Assembly (NCBI GenBank): GCA_021773015.1
Contig: JAJFKW010000001.1
Location: 2,029,305-2,093,304 of the forward strand
Direction: 5' to 3'
Source of the DNA: Woeseia sp.
Lineage (GTDB): Bacteria; Pseudomonadota; Gammaproteobacteria; Steroidobacterales; Woeseiaceae
Length of the DNA: 64,000 nucleotides
This document shows, piece after piece, positions 9,651-18,259 of the stretch. Positions within the stretch are counted from its first letter, which is position 1. Each line of letters starts with the position of its first letter. Position numbers and translations under genes: made by a program. The notes under the pieces are model-generated. The model searched no databases and was not told the DNA's origin. It saw only the letters and a program-made list of their open reading frames with translations.

Positions 9651-10106
9651 ATCGGGTTGCTCGGTCTGTCATGCGGTTGGAATCTCATAGTATCTCAATG
9701 CCTGGTTCGGCTAGTGACAAAACTGCTGCTCAAATGCTAGCTGATTTTCGACACTCAGGTGTCGCAAAGACCCGCCCGCTCAAACTCAGTCCTATTGGCA
9801 GCGGACCAGCGGTTCCATGTACGATAGCTTTGACAATAGCCGTTCAAGATATGCGTTCTTCCGGATCCCCTAGTAACCCAATGGTCAATAAAATTTTCTT
9901 TTTCGCTCTACATCTCATCATCGGCCGCGTCACCGGCCTGGCAGAAAGAGAAATGCGCAAATGGAATCGAAATGCACAACCGGACCGGCAAACCGATATG
10001 CCGACCGAAATGTTTGCCGGAGCACCGGTGAGCAGGTTACTGACAACCGAAAGACGCGCCCATTTCACAGGCGGTTCTATCTCAGTTTCGCAAAACGGTT
10101 AGCCCA
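9651..10106. other. 456-bp intergenic region with inverted repeats
   Basis: No convincing gene is seen; open frames here lack a start with a ribosome-binding site and family features. Two inverted repeats stand out: CGACAC-TCAG-GTGTCG at 9749-9764, and a perfect 9-bp pair, CCGGCAAAC at 9985-9993 with GTTTGCCGG at 10012-10020. The region separates a leftward gene from a rightward one and must hold both promoters. Confidence 0.5.
9985..10020. repeat. 9-bp perfect inverted repeat with 18-nt spacer
   Basis: CCGGCAAAC (9985-9993) pairs exactly with GTTTGCCGG (10012-10020). It lies about 85 bp upstream of the flavoprotein start, so it could be an RNA hairpin in that transcript's leader or a protein-binding site. 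No T-run follows, so a simple terminator is unlikely. Confidence 0.45.
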
Positions 10107-11291
10107 GTGAATCAGTATGACGTCATCATTTTGGGCGGCGGCGCTGCAGGCCTGATGTGTGCCATTGCTGCAGGCAAGCGGGGCCGACGCGTTCTAGTTC
10201 TCGAAGGGTCTAACAAAGTCGGTAAGAAGATCCTGATGTCCGGCGGCGGTCGTTGTAATTTCACGAATCTCAATTGCACATCGACCAATTTCATCTCCGC
10301 AAATCCGAAGTTTTGTATCTCTGCTCTGGACCGCTTCACACCGGCAGACTTTGTGCGACTCGTGACCAACAACAAAATCGAGTTCCACGAAAAGACTGCA
10401 GGGCAGCTTTTCTGCAACGAATCATCCAAACAGATCTTGGAAATGTTGAAATTCGAGAGCGCAGCAGTGGATGTAGAAATCCGCACGCGTTGTGGCATTA
10501 ATCAGGTAACTCGGGAATCACATTTCGTCATCCGCAGCGCGATCGGAACATTTTCGACAGAGTCCCTGGTTATCGCAACAGGCGGCCTTTCGATACCCAA
10601 AATGGGCGCTTCAAATTTGGGCTACAAGCTTGCCGAACAGTTTGAGCTAACGGTTCGCACTACACGCGCAGGGCTAGTTCCGTTTGTGTTCTCTGGCAAA
10701 ACGAAACAACTTACGGAGCGCCTGGCGGGAGTCAGCTTTCCAGCAGTAATGTCCACTAATGGCAGCTCATTTACTGATGCCGCGTTGTTTACGCATCGCG
10801 GACTAAGCGGACCTGCCGCGCTGCAAGCGTCCAGCTATTGGAAAGATAGTACAACGGTCACTATCGATACGATGCCTGAAGGAAGCCATTTTGAATTTCT
10901 TGTTGAAACAAAAAACAAACGACCTAAATCCGTTTTGAGAACCGTATTGTCTGAGAAATTGCCGCGCGCACTGGTCCTTGAGTTACAACAATTATTTTGG
11001 CCGAACTTAGCCGATCAGCTATTGGCGGAGGTATCGAATGAAAATTTACAGCATGTAGCTAATGCCATTCAGTATTGGAACCTGAAGCCTGCTGGTACCG
11101 AAGGGTATCGCACGGCCGAAGTTACGCTTGGCGGTGTCGATACAGCCGAACTCTCGTCTCGAACCATGGAGGCAAAGAAAGTGTCGGGACTGTATTTTGT
11201 TGGCGAAGTTGTGGATGTGACCGGTCACCTCGGTGGCCATAATTTTCAGTGGGCATGGTCATCGGGGCATGCTGCGGGGTCTGTCGCATGA
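10107..11291 (+). CDS. BaiN/HI0933-family FAD-dependent oxidoreductase
   Basis: 394 residues. The N-terminal dinucleotide-binding motif VIILGGGAAGLMCAIAAGKRG is followed by the family hallmark GKKILMSGGGRCNFTN and ends with YFVGEVVDVTGHLGGHNFQ. This is the HI0933/YhiN/BaiN flavoprotein family, broadly conserved in bacteria, with a proven NAD(P)H-dependent role only for a few members. The start is a GTG at 10107, immediately before the Rossmann fold; no other in-frame start fits better. The gene is alone on its strand and convergent with the next leftward gene. Confidence 0.9.
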   Translation: MNQYDVIILGGGAAGLMCAIAAGKRGRRVLVLEGSNKVGKKILMSGGGRCNFTNLNCTSTNFISANPKFCISALDRFTPADFVRLVTNNKIEFHEKTAGQLFCNESSKQILEMLKFESAAVDVEIRTRCGINQVTRESHFVIRSAIGTFSTESLVIATGGLSIPKMGASNLGYKLAEQFELTVRTTRAGLVPFVFSGKTKQLTERLAGVSFPAVMSTNGSSFTDAALFTHRGLSGPAALQASSYWKDSTTVTIDTMPEGSHFEFLVETKNKRPKSVLRTVLSEKLPRALVLELQQLFWPNLADQLLAEVSNENLQHVANAIQYWNLKPAGTEGYRTAEVTLGGVDTAELSSRTMEAKKVSGLYFVGEVVDVTGHLGGHNFQWAWSSGHAAGSVA

Positions 11292-11298
11292 AAATCGC

Positions 11299-11318
11299 TT
11301 GCCGCGGCCAAACGGCAA
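11299..11318. terminator. Weak hairpin between convergent genes
   Basis: TTGCCG (11299-11304) and CGGCAA (11313-11318) form a 6-bp stem with an 8-nt loop in the 42-bp gap between two converging genes. No T-run follows, so it is at best a weak or rho-assisted terminator. Confidence 0.25.
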
Positions 11319-11333
11319 TACATAACGTCGACG

Positions 11334-11921
11334 CTAAGACGCTCGCCGACCTCGAGACTTTCGTTTCAGCCGATGTTGTACGCCTTTTCGAGTCAGTAGC
11401 TGCGCCAGTTGCATAGCGCCCGCTTGCGCAAAAAAATAGTCGTCGGATAATTTCTCTCTCAATGCGCCTTGCGTATTCTTGTCGGCCAAGACAAATATCA
11501 TCGCACGGTCGTTCGCAAGAGAAAAAACTTTCTCAATTAAGTCCACTTCGCCGATACCACACTCGATAACCAGCAGATCCAACCGGTGATGTGATATGTC
11601 GTTGCAGAAATCTTCCGTATCCTGAAAATGACTGGCAATTCGAATATCACCATCAAGCATTATTTGTACAAGCTCGTCGAAATCTCGCTTGGCTGACGGC
11701 AAATGAATAACAAGCCTGCTATCCATTCCCATACCGTCGCGAATCCAATTGACGAACGGCAGCACCGCCTGTCCACTGCACAAGCATACCGACGACTCAT
11801 TTGCGATCGCAGCGGCACGAAGAATCTCCGCGAGTGCCTCGTCGTGAACACACGTTACCTGTGCATCATTTAGTGCTGCAAGCCACGCATCGTAATCTGC
11901 CGGGCGATCCCGCTGAATCAT
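11334..11921 (-). CDS. Conserved-looking protein of unknown function, possible Rossmann-like fold
   Basis: 195 residues, soluble, with no signal peptide or membrane segment. The alternation of hydrophobic strands and helices (VCLCSGQAVLPFVNWI, RLVIHLPSAKRDFDEL, LDLLVIECGIGEVDLIEKVF) resembles class I O-methyltransferases, in which the third segment would be the strand before the substrate site. However, the usual glycine-rich SAM motif is absent, so no activity is claimed. The C-terminus is strongly basic (RLKRKSRGRR). It lies 58 bp downstream of a ferredoxin-like gene on the same strand and may be co-transcribed with it. Confidence 0.55.
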   Translation of the reverse strand: MIQRDRPADYDAWLAALNDAQVTCVHDEALAEILRAAAIANESSVCLCSGQAVLPFVNWIRDGMGMDSRLVIHLPSAKRDFDELVQIMLDGDIRIASHFQDTEDFCNDISHHRLDLLVIECGIGEVDLIEKVFSLANDRAMIFVLADKNTQGALREKLSDDYFFAQAGAMQLAQLLTRKGVQHRLKRKSRGRRAS

Positions 11922-11979
11922 ACTGACACTGTCTTTACCGAAGAGATATGTAACTTAGCAACAATAGGTTCGAGTCGCT

Positions 11980-12675
11980 CTAATTTCGGCTTTTTGACCC
12001 GTAAAATGCCGCCATATGAAACGCGGCGTGTTCTTTTTCGTAGGAATAAGCTGCACCTACCGGACAGCTACGCCGGGCAACGCAGCCGAGCGTATGACAA
12101 TCTGAACTAGCATCGGATTTCAAATAGCCAATGCATGCGTCGACATCGTAATGGTTATTGCTAAACGCATCGACAGGGCAAGATTGAAGACAGGGTTGGT
12201 CCGTGCAAGCGTTGCAAATATTTGTATCGACCTCGGCATGCATTGACGTGGTTATCTCGTGTGGCAACAAAACAGCAAATCGATAGGTATGCCACAGTCC
12301 GTATGCTGGGTGTATAGACAGGCCCAACTTGGAGACTTGCAAGGGTTCAGCATGCTGCGCCCAACGTAGAAATGGATGATAAGGCGGACCGTCGAATGGA
12401 TAAATCGCACGCCCGTTGAACTTTCCTGCAAGGCCGTCACCCATTCGCCTGCTCCACCGATCCAACGGATTCGGTATTCGATCCAAGTATTCAGGAGTCG
12501 CACAGAAGCCGGTCCAAAAACTGGAACCCGCCGTGCCAACAAGCAGCAATGACTTCGCAGCACGGCGTTCGTCGATAGGTGGCAGCTCTATGACGCCTTC
12601 ATTGAGTGAACCACGGACAAGCAAGCCGCTAGGCGATAGTGACTGTGATATCGCATACGAATTTATCAGCATCAA
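11980..12675 (-). CDS. 4Fe-4S ferredoxin-domain protein
   Basis: 231 residues. The C-terminal half holds eight clustered cysteines in two ferredoxin-like sets: CNACTDQPCLQSCPVDAF, then Cys in CIGYL, with further Cys in CHTLGCVARRSCPVG. This arrangement could bind two [4Fe-4S] clusters. The spacing recalls the iron-sulfur part of epoxyqueuosine reductase and related proteins, but the cobalamin-binding region is missing. The N-terminal half is unassigned. The protein is likely a cytoplasmic electron carrier or an iron-sulfur oxidoreductase subunit; its partner is unknown. The downstream neighbour is the unknown protein 58 bp away. Confidence 0.72.
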   Translation of the reverse strand: MMLINSYAISQSLSPSGLLVRGSLNEGVIELPPIDERRAAKSLLLVGTAGSSFWTGFCATPEYLDRIPNPLDRWSRRMGDGLAGKFNGRAIYPFDGPPYHPFLRWAQHAEPLQVSKLGLSIHPAYGLWHTYRFAVLLPHEITTSMHAEVDTNICNACTDQPCLQSCPVDAFSNNHYDVDACIGYLKSDASSDCHTLGCVARRSCPVGAAYSYEKEHAAFHMAAFYGSKSRN

Positions 12676-12809
12676 AAGATAGCCCGACTCTTGAGTTATC
12701 GAATGAAGGATAGCCTGAAAACCGCGTCAAATACTAAATAGGTGCGATTTTGGTCGGCCTCTTGGTGGAGATCAATGTAGACGCGACCGGTCTATTGCTA
12801 CATCGACAA

Positions 12810-13685
12810 TTAGCCACTCATATTACTTGACAAAGACTGCAACCGTTCTTTCTGTTTATCGCTGAAATTTGCGATCTCGATCAACTCATCCGAGCTCATT
12901 CCAAGAGGTTTTGAAAACTCGCTAAGGTCCGGCACGACGTCTTCGACCAATTCGACGCTGGCGACCGCAACCGCTGCGGCGGCGACAATCTCCCCTAGAC
13001 GTTTGTCTCCATCCGTTGCACCAAAGGCGCGATACTCGTATGCGGATACGATTTGTTCTGGCAATGACCAGAAGCGTGTCAACTCGGCGGTCATTGTCCT
13101 ATGATCGAAATCGAGTTTCCCATGAAAAACGTCGGCCAGGTTTTGCGACTCCTCGTCGCGCGCATGCGCATTCAGTACGCTATTCGTGCGTTCAGGTTCC
13201 AAATGAGCCAATGCCATTAGGCCAAGATTGTGACAAAGCCCCGCTGAACTGGCCAGATCGCGAATTCCATGCGACGCGTCCTTATCTGCCAAGGCAATCT
13301 TTTTGCAGCACTCTGATGTCAGCACGGAATGCGTCCAGAATTTTAGCGTATCGAAGGATGGACAATTTCGACTACTGAATGATCGCTGTATAGCCATCGC
13401 CAAAACCAGGGACCGCACTGTGTCGACACCGAGGACTCTAGAAATCGCCTCTCTAATATCGCCAACGGGCTCTGCGAGCCCAAAATACGCGGAATTCGAG
13501 AGCCCGAGTAATTTTGCACAAATCCCGGGATCCCCCTCCACGACCGAGGACACCTTATCCGCGTCAATGAATTCATCACCAAAACAGCGCAATATTTCTT
13601 GCGCCGTAGCAGGCAGCGGCGGCAACGTCGCAATAGACTCCGCGATTTGGCGAGCTGTTTCTGTTGATGGCATGGCTACGTTCAT
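12810..13685 (-). CDS. HDOD-domain signalling protein
   Basis: 291 residues, almost entirely one HDOD domain, a catalytically degenerate relative of HD phosphohydrolases found in bacterial signalling. Family features are IATLPPLPATAQEILR near the N-terminus, VSSVVEGDPGICAKLLGLSNSAYFG and the VLGVDTVRSLVLAMAI segment. The metal-binding HD pair is not intact (LCHNLGLM where HD..H would be), as expected for HDOD. The gene starts only 10 bp after the stop of the large GGDEF/EAL gene, so the two are almost certainly co-transcribed and may act in one c-di-GMP response. Confidence 0.88.
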   Translation of the reverse strand: MNVAMPSTETARQIAESIATLPPLPATAQEILRCFGDEFIDADKVSSVVEGDPGICAKLLGLSNSAYFGLAEPVGDIREAISRVLGVDTVRSLVLAMAIQRSFSSRNCPSFDTLKFWTHSVLTSECCKKIALADKDASHGIRDLASSAGLCHNLGLMALAHLEPERTNSVLNAHARDEESQNLADVFHGKLDFDHRTMTAELTRFWSLPEQIVSAYEYRAFGATDGDKRLGEIVAAAAVAVASVELVEDVVPDLSEFSKPLGMSSDELIEIANFSDKQKERLQSLSSNMSG

Positions 13686-13695
13686 AGTCGATAAC

Positions 13696-16600
13696 TCAGC
13701 TTGCTTGTTGTGAAAGTTGTTCGGTTAAAAGAGCTTTTGCGTCGTTTCCTGGGAATTTCGGTGCTAGTGAAAATGGCCGGCCGATCGCGAATCCCTGCGC
13801 GTAATCAGCACCAAGATCTTTTACGACCTCGAGCATCTTCGAATCTTCAACGAATTCGGCAATTGTCTTGATCTTCAGCGTGTGTGCAATGTCGATAATT
13901 GACTTTACGAATATTCGGTCGGTCTTATCGCTCAAAATATCGCGGATGAACATTCCATCAATTTTCAAATAGTCGACTGGCAGTTTTTTCAGATAACCAA
14001 ACGACGAGAGGCCGCTGCCGAAATCATCAAGTGCGAATTGACATCCCATATCGCGCAACTTGGACATCAAATTCCCAGCTTCGGTGACACTGCGGATGAC
14101 CGCTGTTTCCGTGATCTCAAAGTTGATTGTGCCAGGTGGCAACGGTGACTTTTTCACAGCCTCGACGAGGAACTGGGCGAAACGCTTATCGCCAACGCTG
14201 GCGCCAGACAAGTTTATCCAATAAGTACGATTGGCAGCCTGGAATGAATGGTGAATAAAAAGCGCATTGAGTAAGTTTCGCACGACCCACTCATCAAGCT
14301 CGACGCTCAGTCCATAGCGCTCTGCCGCGGGCAAGAACGCACCTGGGGGAATCAATTTGCGCGTCGCCGGATCCCGTAAGCGCAACAAAATTTCGAGCCG
14401 CTCATCCTCAATTGCGTCATCGGCCAGTGGCTTTATGACCTGCCCGTAGATCGCGAAGCGATTGTTATCCATCGCTTCGCGAATTCGCTGGATCCACCGC
14501 ACTTGACCCTGGTGAATTCGAGCAGAGTCTTTGTCGCCATCGACCATATGAACACGATTTCTACCCGCTTCTTTCGCCGCGTAACATGCTGCATCCGCGA
14601 GTTGCTGCAGCTCGCTGGTACTACCAACTTTGGGATCAATCTGCAGGCCGCCGATGCTCACGCCAATACGGTATATTTCTTTATCCCATTGAAAACGCAG
14701 GTAATCGATGCTCATGCGTATTGCCTCGGCAATACGCATAGCAACATCCGTCGGACAATTCCAAAGCATGATGCCAAATTCATCACCACCGAGCCTGCAA
14801 ACGACATCATCTCCACGAACATTTTCGAGCAAAATATCACTCACGCGCTTCAACAATTGATCACCGGCAGCATGTCCGGAAGTGTCGTTAACGACTTTGA
14901 ATTGATCCAAGTCCATAAACATCAGGTAGCTCAGTGTCGTCCCTGAATGACCTCGATCCCAAGCGCGTGCCAGTTCCGCTTCAAATGCACGACGGTTCAG
15001 CAGCCCGGTTAGCTCATCGTAACTCGCCTGATACTCCAGCTTGTCGGTTAAGCGTAGCGACTCCGTAACATCTTGGATTTGCAGGACTGAGTACAGGAAC
15101 TCGTTCGCTTCGGATCGCACTGCCGATAGGTTTACAATTGCTTGCAAAGACTCGCCACTTGCGTTGATGCACTCGAAATTTTCTTCCAGTCGATCAACTT
15201 TCGACTCCGCAAGCTCCGTATACAAAGACGTAAAGTCATCGCGGCCATTTTCATCAATAACTGTCGAAAACAGCACACCTTCAGGTACTGACGAAGTTGC
15301 CCAAAACATTGTTTCAAGCGCTGGATTCGCGTCGAAAATGCGGCCATCCGAGTCTAATAGCCCCATGCCGATCGGCGCATTTTCAAACGCGCGGCGAAAA
15401 GTATTCTCCACTTCTACGAGCGCCTGATCGGACTTATGCCGTTCTTGAATTTCCCGTGACAATTTCTGGTTACTTTCGATCAACCTGCAACGAGCCGTTT
15501 CAATGGATCGCGTTCGTTCCGATACTTGAGCTCGCAACCAGCTATTTTGCCGTTGAATATTTCGAGTCCTAAATACCATCGCGGCTCGAATGCATAACAA
15601 CAGCAGCACAATGCCGGTCAGGACGAGATCCGGGCGTTGCCAGAAAAACGGCGTTACAGTGAAGTGTCGGGACGCCGTTTCATTGCCCCATTTGCCACCA
15701 ACTGTTCGAGCTCGCACAACAAATTCATAATCACCGGGAGGTAGGCTCGAATAGCGAACAGACTGGTTCGCTGTTGGCAAACTCCAATTCTCGTCCATGC
15801 CGCGAAGCTGATAGCTGTACTCGATACCGCGGGGTTTGCTCAGCGATACTGCCGCAAACTCTATGAGCACGCCGCGCTCCCGTGGATCTATTTCGTCGCC
15901 ATTGGAAATCTCTACGCGATTCACATCTGTCTCGATGCTCGCAATCTGCGGGGTTAACTGTTTGGGCTCTGGCATCGGAACACCCGTGTCCATGCGTGTT
16001 GCACCATCGATAGTGCCAATCCACAGATTGTCCCTGGAATCGAGAAATGTTGCGTGCACGTTGGTTTCAACGCCGACGAAACCTTCCAAGTGACTATAAT
16101 GTGCGATCAGTGGCGATCCGACCTCGAATTGGTATAAACCCTGCTCACCTCCGGCGATGACGGTGCCGCTTCGGAGAACTTCAACGATGTAGACTGTTTG
16201 ATCAGCGAAAGGTGTTTTTTTGCCGTGATTGATAAATCTGCCATCATCAAACAGATAAAGCCCGCCTTCGTCCATCGCCACCCAAGCCTGATGTGCGCCA
16301 AACAGGCGCAATTGATCGAATAGCGCACTTTGCAATCCAAGCTCAGACCCGTACACCTGTTGCTCGAAATTTTCGCTGGAGTGGCGCTTAAGCATGACCA
16401 AGCCGACCTCGTCCGCGCCATACCAGACACATCCGTCTTCCCAAATATCCAACGAGAATACCGAAGTTTTGGTTTGTGGCGTCGCGTAATTTTCAAGCGT
16501 CTTATTGGCTGGCGAATAGCGAAACACGCCGCTCGCGAAGGTCGAAAACCAGATAGATTTGTCCGGCGCTAGCGCCACATCCAGTATCTCTAGGCCCTTG

Positions 16601-17835
16601 GTTCCCGATACTAACTGCGTCTTGAGTGTTCGTGTATTGACTCGGTAAAGGCCTTTGCCGCGGATCCCTGCCCACATGTTCGCTAACTGATCGTAGACGA
16701 TGTCTCTAACTGGCGCGTGCGGGATACCGTAGTCCGCACCGACGATTGTCAATGTGTTGTCGGAATTCTTGCGAATCAGTTTGCTCTGAGTGCCAAACCA
16801 CATACGCCCATCGTTGTCTTCGCTAATGGCCCAGACGTTTTCTGCATCGGCATCAACTTTCAGCCTATAGTGCCTGAACCGATCACCGAGAAATCGTATC
16901 AGCCGCGAATCGCTGGCGATCCAGACTGTATTTTCCCGATCGACGAACATAGCCTGGAGCTCGTCAAACTCTGTGAACTTGCGAATTTCAATTGATGCAT
17001 TGATATCCTCATTTGCGTTTGCATCAAAGCTAAACAGCTGATTGTTGGATGCGGCCCAGACGGTACCATCCAACGTTGTCGCCAGCTTGGTAATTTTTTC
17101 GCTGCCAGTAAATTCCGCTAACTTCGTTAGTTCGCCGTTCAAAATTGTGTGGACTGCGTTGTTATTATCTACTGCCCAAACCACTTTATTGTGATCAACG
17201 TGTATCAAAGCAATTGAATCGAAGGCTTTTCCAAGTATCAGCGTGTCCTGCAAATCTGCTGTATAAGATCCGATTTCCGCTGTTACCCACAGCGTGCCAT
17301 CAACAGTGGTGAGATCGGTTGCACCAATATCGTTTGCACCAATATTTCGCAACCAATAGTCATTGCCATCCGACATGACCTCGAATACGCCAAGCCCCTC
17401 CGCGACCACCAATACACGACCATGAATCGATTCTATATCCGTGATTGGCGTGCTTTCTTCGCTGACTGGATCAATCGTTGCAACAATTCGTGTGCCGCGG
17501 ATGATGCTTATCCCGCCCCGCGCGTCACCAACCCAGACCGTATTGTCGGCATCGATGTACAACGCTGTGAGGTTGTTAGATGGCAGCCCGTCGGCAATTG
17601 TAAACTGCTCGAAATCCTGGCCGTCGTATCTGTTGAGACCGCGCGCAGTGGTAAGCCAAAGATAGCCCGCTGCATCCTCACCAATATTGTTGACGGCCGA
17701 TTGCGTCAGGCCATCAATTGTCGAATAAGTGCGGAACGGCCGTTCGTAGTCCCCGGCTTTTGCGCGCGCAGAATTTGTTGGCAGAATGACCAACAAAATA
17801 GCGATACATACCAAATTCGCCAGCTTAGACTTCAA
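13696..17835 (-). CDS. Reg_prop/Y_Y_Y sensor with PAS, GGDEF and EAL domains
   Basis: 1379 residues from a TTG start at 17835. That start gives an immediate signal peptide (MKSKLANLVCIAILLVILPT); an upstream GTG at 17928 would bury it. The periplasmic part is a long string of Reg_prop propeller repeats (such as YLWLTTARGLNRYDG and TVWVGDARGGISII) and a Y_Y_Y domain (YSYQLRGMDENWSLP). After one membrane helix (~735-755, LVLTGIVLLLLCIRAAMVF) come a PAS domain, a GGDEF domain with intact RLGGDEF and an RxxD inhibitory site (RGDD), then an EAL domain. In the EAL domain the signature is EIL, but ETE, DDFGSG, LKID and the other metal and catalytic positions look intact. It probably makes and/or breaks c-di-GMP in response to an extracellular ligand. 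Reg_prop plus Y_Y_Y is best known from Bacteroidetes hybrid two-component sensors, where it feeds a kinase rather than a GGDEF-EAL pair. Confidence 0.92.
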   Translation of the reverse strand: MKSKLANLVCIAILLVILPTNSARAKAGDYERPFRTYSTIDGLTQSAVNNIGEDAAGYLWLTTARGLNRYDGQDFEQFTIADGLPSNNLTALYIDADNTVWVGDARGGISIIRGTRIVATIDPVSEESTPITDIESIHGRVLVVAEGLGVFEVMSDGNDYWLRNIGANDIGATDLTTVDGTLWVTAEIGSYTADLQDTLILGKAFDSIALIHVDHNKVVWAVDNNNAVHTILNGELTKLAEFTGSEKITKLATTLDGTVWAASNNQLFSFDANANEDINASIEIRKFTEFDELQAMFVDRENTVWIASDSRLIRFLGDRFRHYRLKVDADAENVWAISEDNDGRMWFGTQSKLIRKNSDNTLTIVGADYGIPHAPVRDIVYDQLANMWAGIRGKGLYRVNTRTLKTQLVSGTKGLEILDVALAPDKSIWFSTFASGVFRYSPANKTLENYATPQTKTSVFSLDIWEDGCVWYGADEVGLVMLKRHSSENFEQQVYGSELGLQSALFDQLRLFGAHQAWVAMDEGGLYLFDDGRFINHGKKTPFADQTVYIVEVLRSGTVIAGGEQGLYQFEVGSPLIAHYSHLEGFVGVETNVHATFLDSRDNLWIGTIDGATRMDTGVPMPEPKQLTPQIASIETDVNRVEISNGDEIDPRERGVLIEFAAVSLSKPRGIEYSYQLRGMDENWSLPTANQSVRYSSLPPGDYEFVVRARTVGGKWGNETASRHFTVTPFFWQRPDLVLTGIVLLLLCIRAAMVFRTRNIQRQNSWLRAQVSERTRSIETARCRLIESNQKLSREIQERHKSDQALVEVENTFRRAFENAPIGMGLLDSDGRIFDANPALETMFWATSSVPEGVLFSTVIDENGRDDFTSLYTELAESKVDRLEENFECINASGESLQAIVNLSAVRSEANEFLYSVLQIQDVTESLRLTDKLEYQASYDELTGLLNRRAFEAELARAWDRGHSGTTLSYLMFMDLDQFKVVNDTSGHAAGDQLLKRVSDILLENVRGDDVVCRLGGDEFGIMLWNCPTDVAMRIAEAIRMSIDYLRFQWDKEIYRIGVSIGGLQIDPKVGSTSELQQLADAACYAAKEAGRNRVHMVDGDKDSARIHQGQVRWIQRIREAMDNNRFAIYGQVIKPLADDAIEDERLEILLRLRDPATRKLIPPGAFLPAAERYGLSVELDEWVVRNLLNALFIHHSFQAANRTYWINLSGASVGDKRFAQFLVEAVKKSPLPPGTINFEITETAVIRSVTEAGNLMSKLRDMGCQFALDDFGSGLSSFGYLKKLPVDYLKIDGMFIRDILSDKTDRIFVKSIIDIAHTLKIKTIAEFVEDSKMLEVVKDLGADYAQGFAIGRPFSLAPKFPGNDAKALLTEQLSQQAS

Positions 17836-18259
17836 TCGGGGCTCTCTGCAAAAAATGACTAGATAACAGCTTGTTATATCGGCAGATACGGCCGCTTTTT
17901 GAGTCCCCCGATACAAAAAAATCGGCACTACCGCACGAATTGGCAGACGTTAGATTTGCTGACTGCTATATATGGGGAAATTACCTGATGCAGTGTATTT
18001 GCATGCACTACCCGTTTTTAGTTTCATTTGAATCTATAGTGATTTGAAGCCACTCGCCAAACCCGTCTGACCAGAAAGAAATGTCGGTTCAGAAGCTTAG
18101 GATACAAGCATCTACGCCTCCCAGAGCATCCCAGACTATTTGAGCAATCAGGAATATTGACGCCGCAATCGCGACAGCTGCAGTGAGCGCGATCCTCTAA
18201 TATGGCAGCCGCGGATCGGGACACGCCCTGCGAGTCGCGCGTACATACGGGATACGATT
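17836..18259. other. 424-bp intergenic region between divergent genes
   Basis: Only short unconvincing frames occur. It must hold promoters for the leftward sensor gene and the rightward sulfatase. A small hairpin, AGTGTAT-TTGC-ATGCACT at 17992-18009 (one G-T pair), is the only structure I can point to. Confidence 0.4.

Noticed and set aside
9542-10102. 186-codon open frame across the 9.7-10.1 kb gap
   Set aside because: Its first half is the reverse of the kelch gene, it has no ribosome-binding site or recognisable motifs, and the rest is low in family-like features.
11334-11921. O-methyltransferase function for the unknown protein
   Set aside because: The glycine-rich SAM-binding motif is missing, so only a fold-level resemblance is reported.
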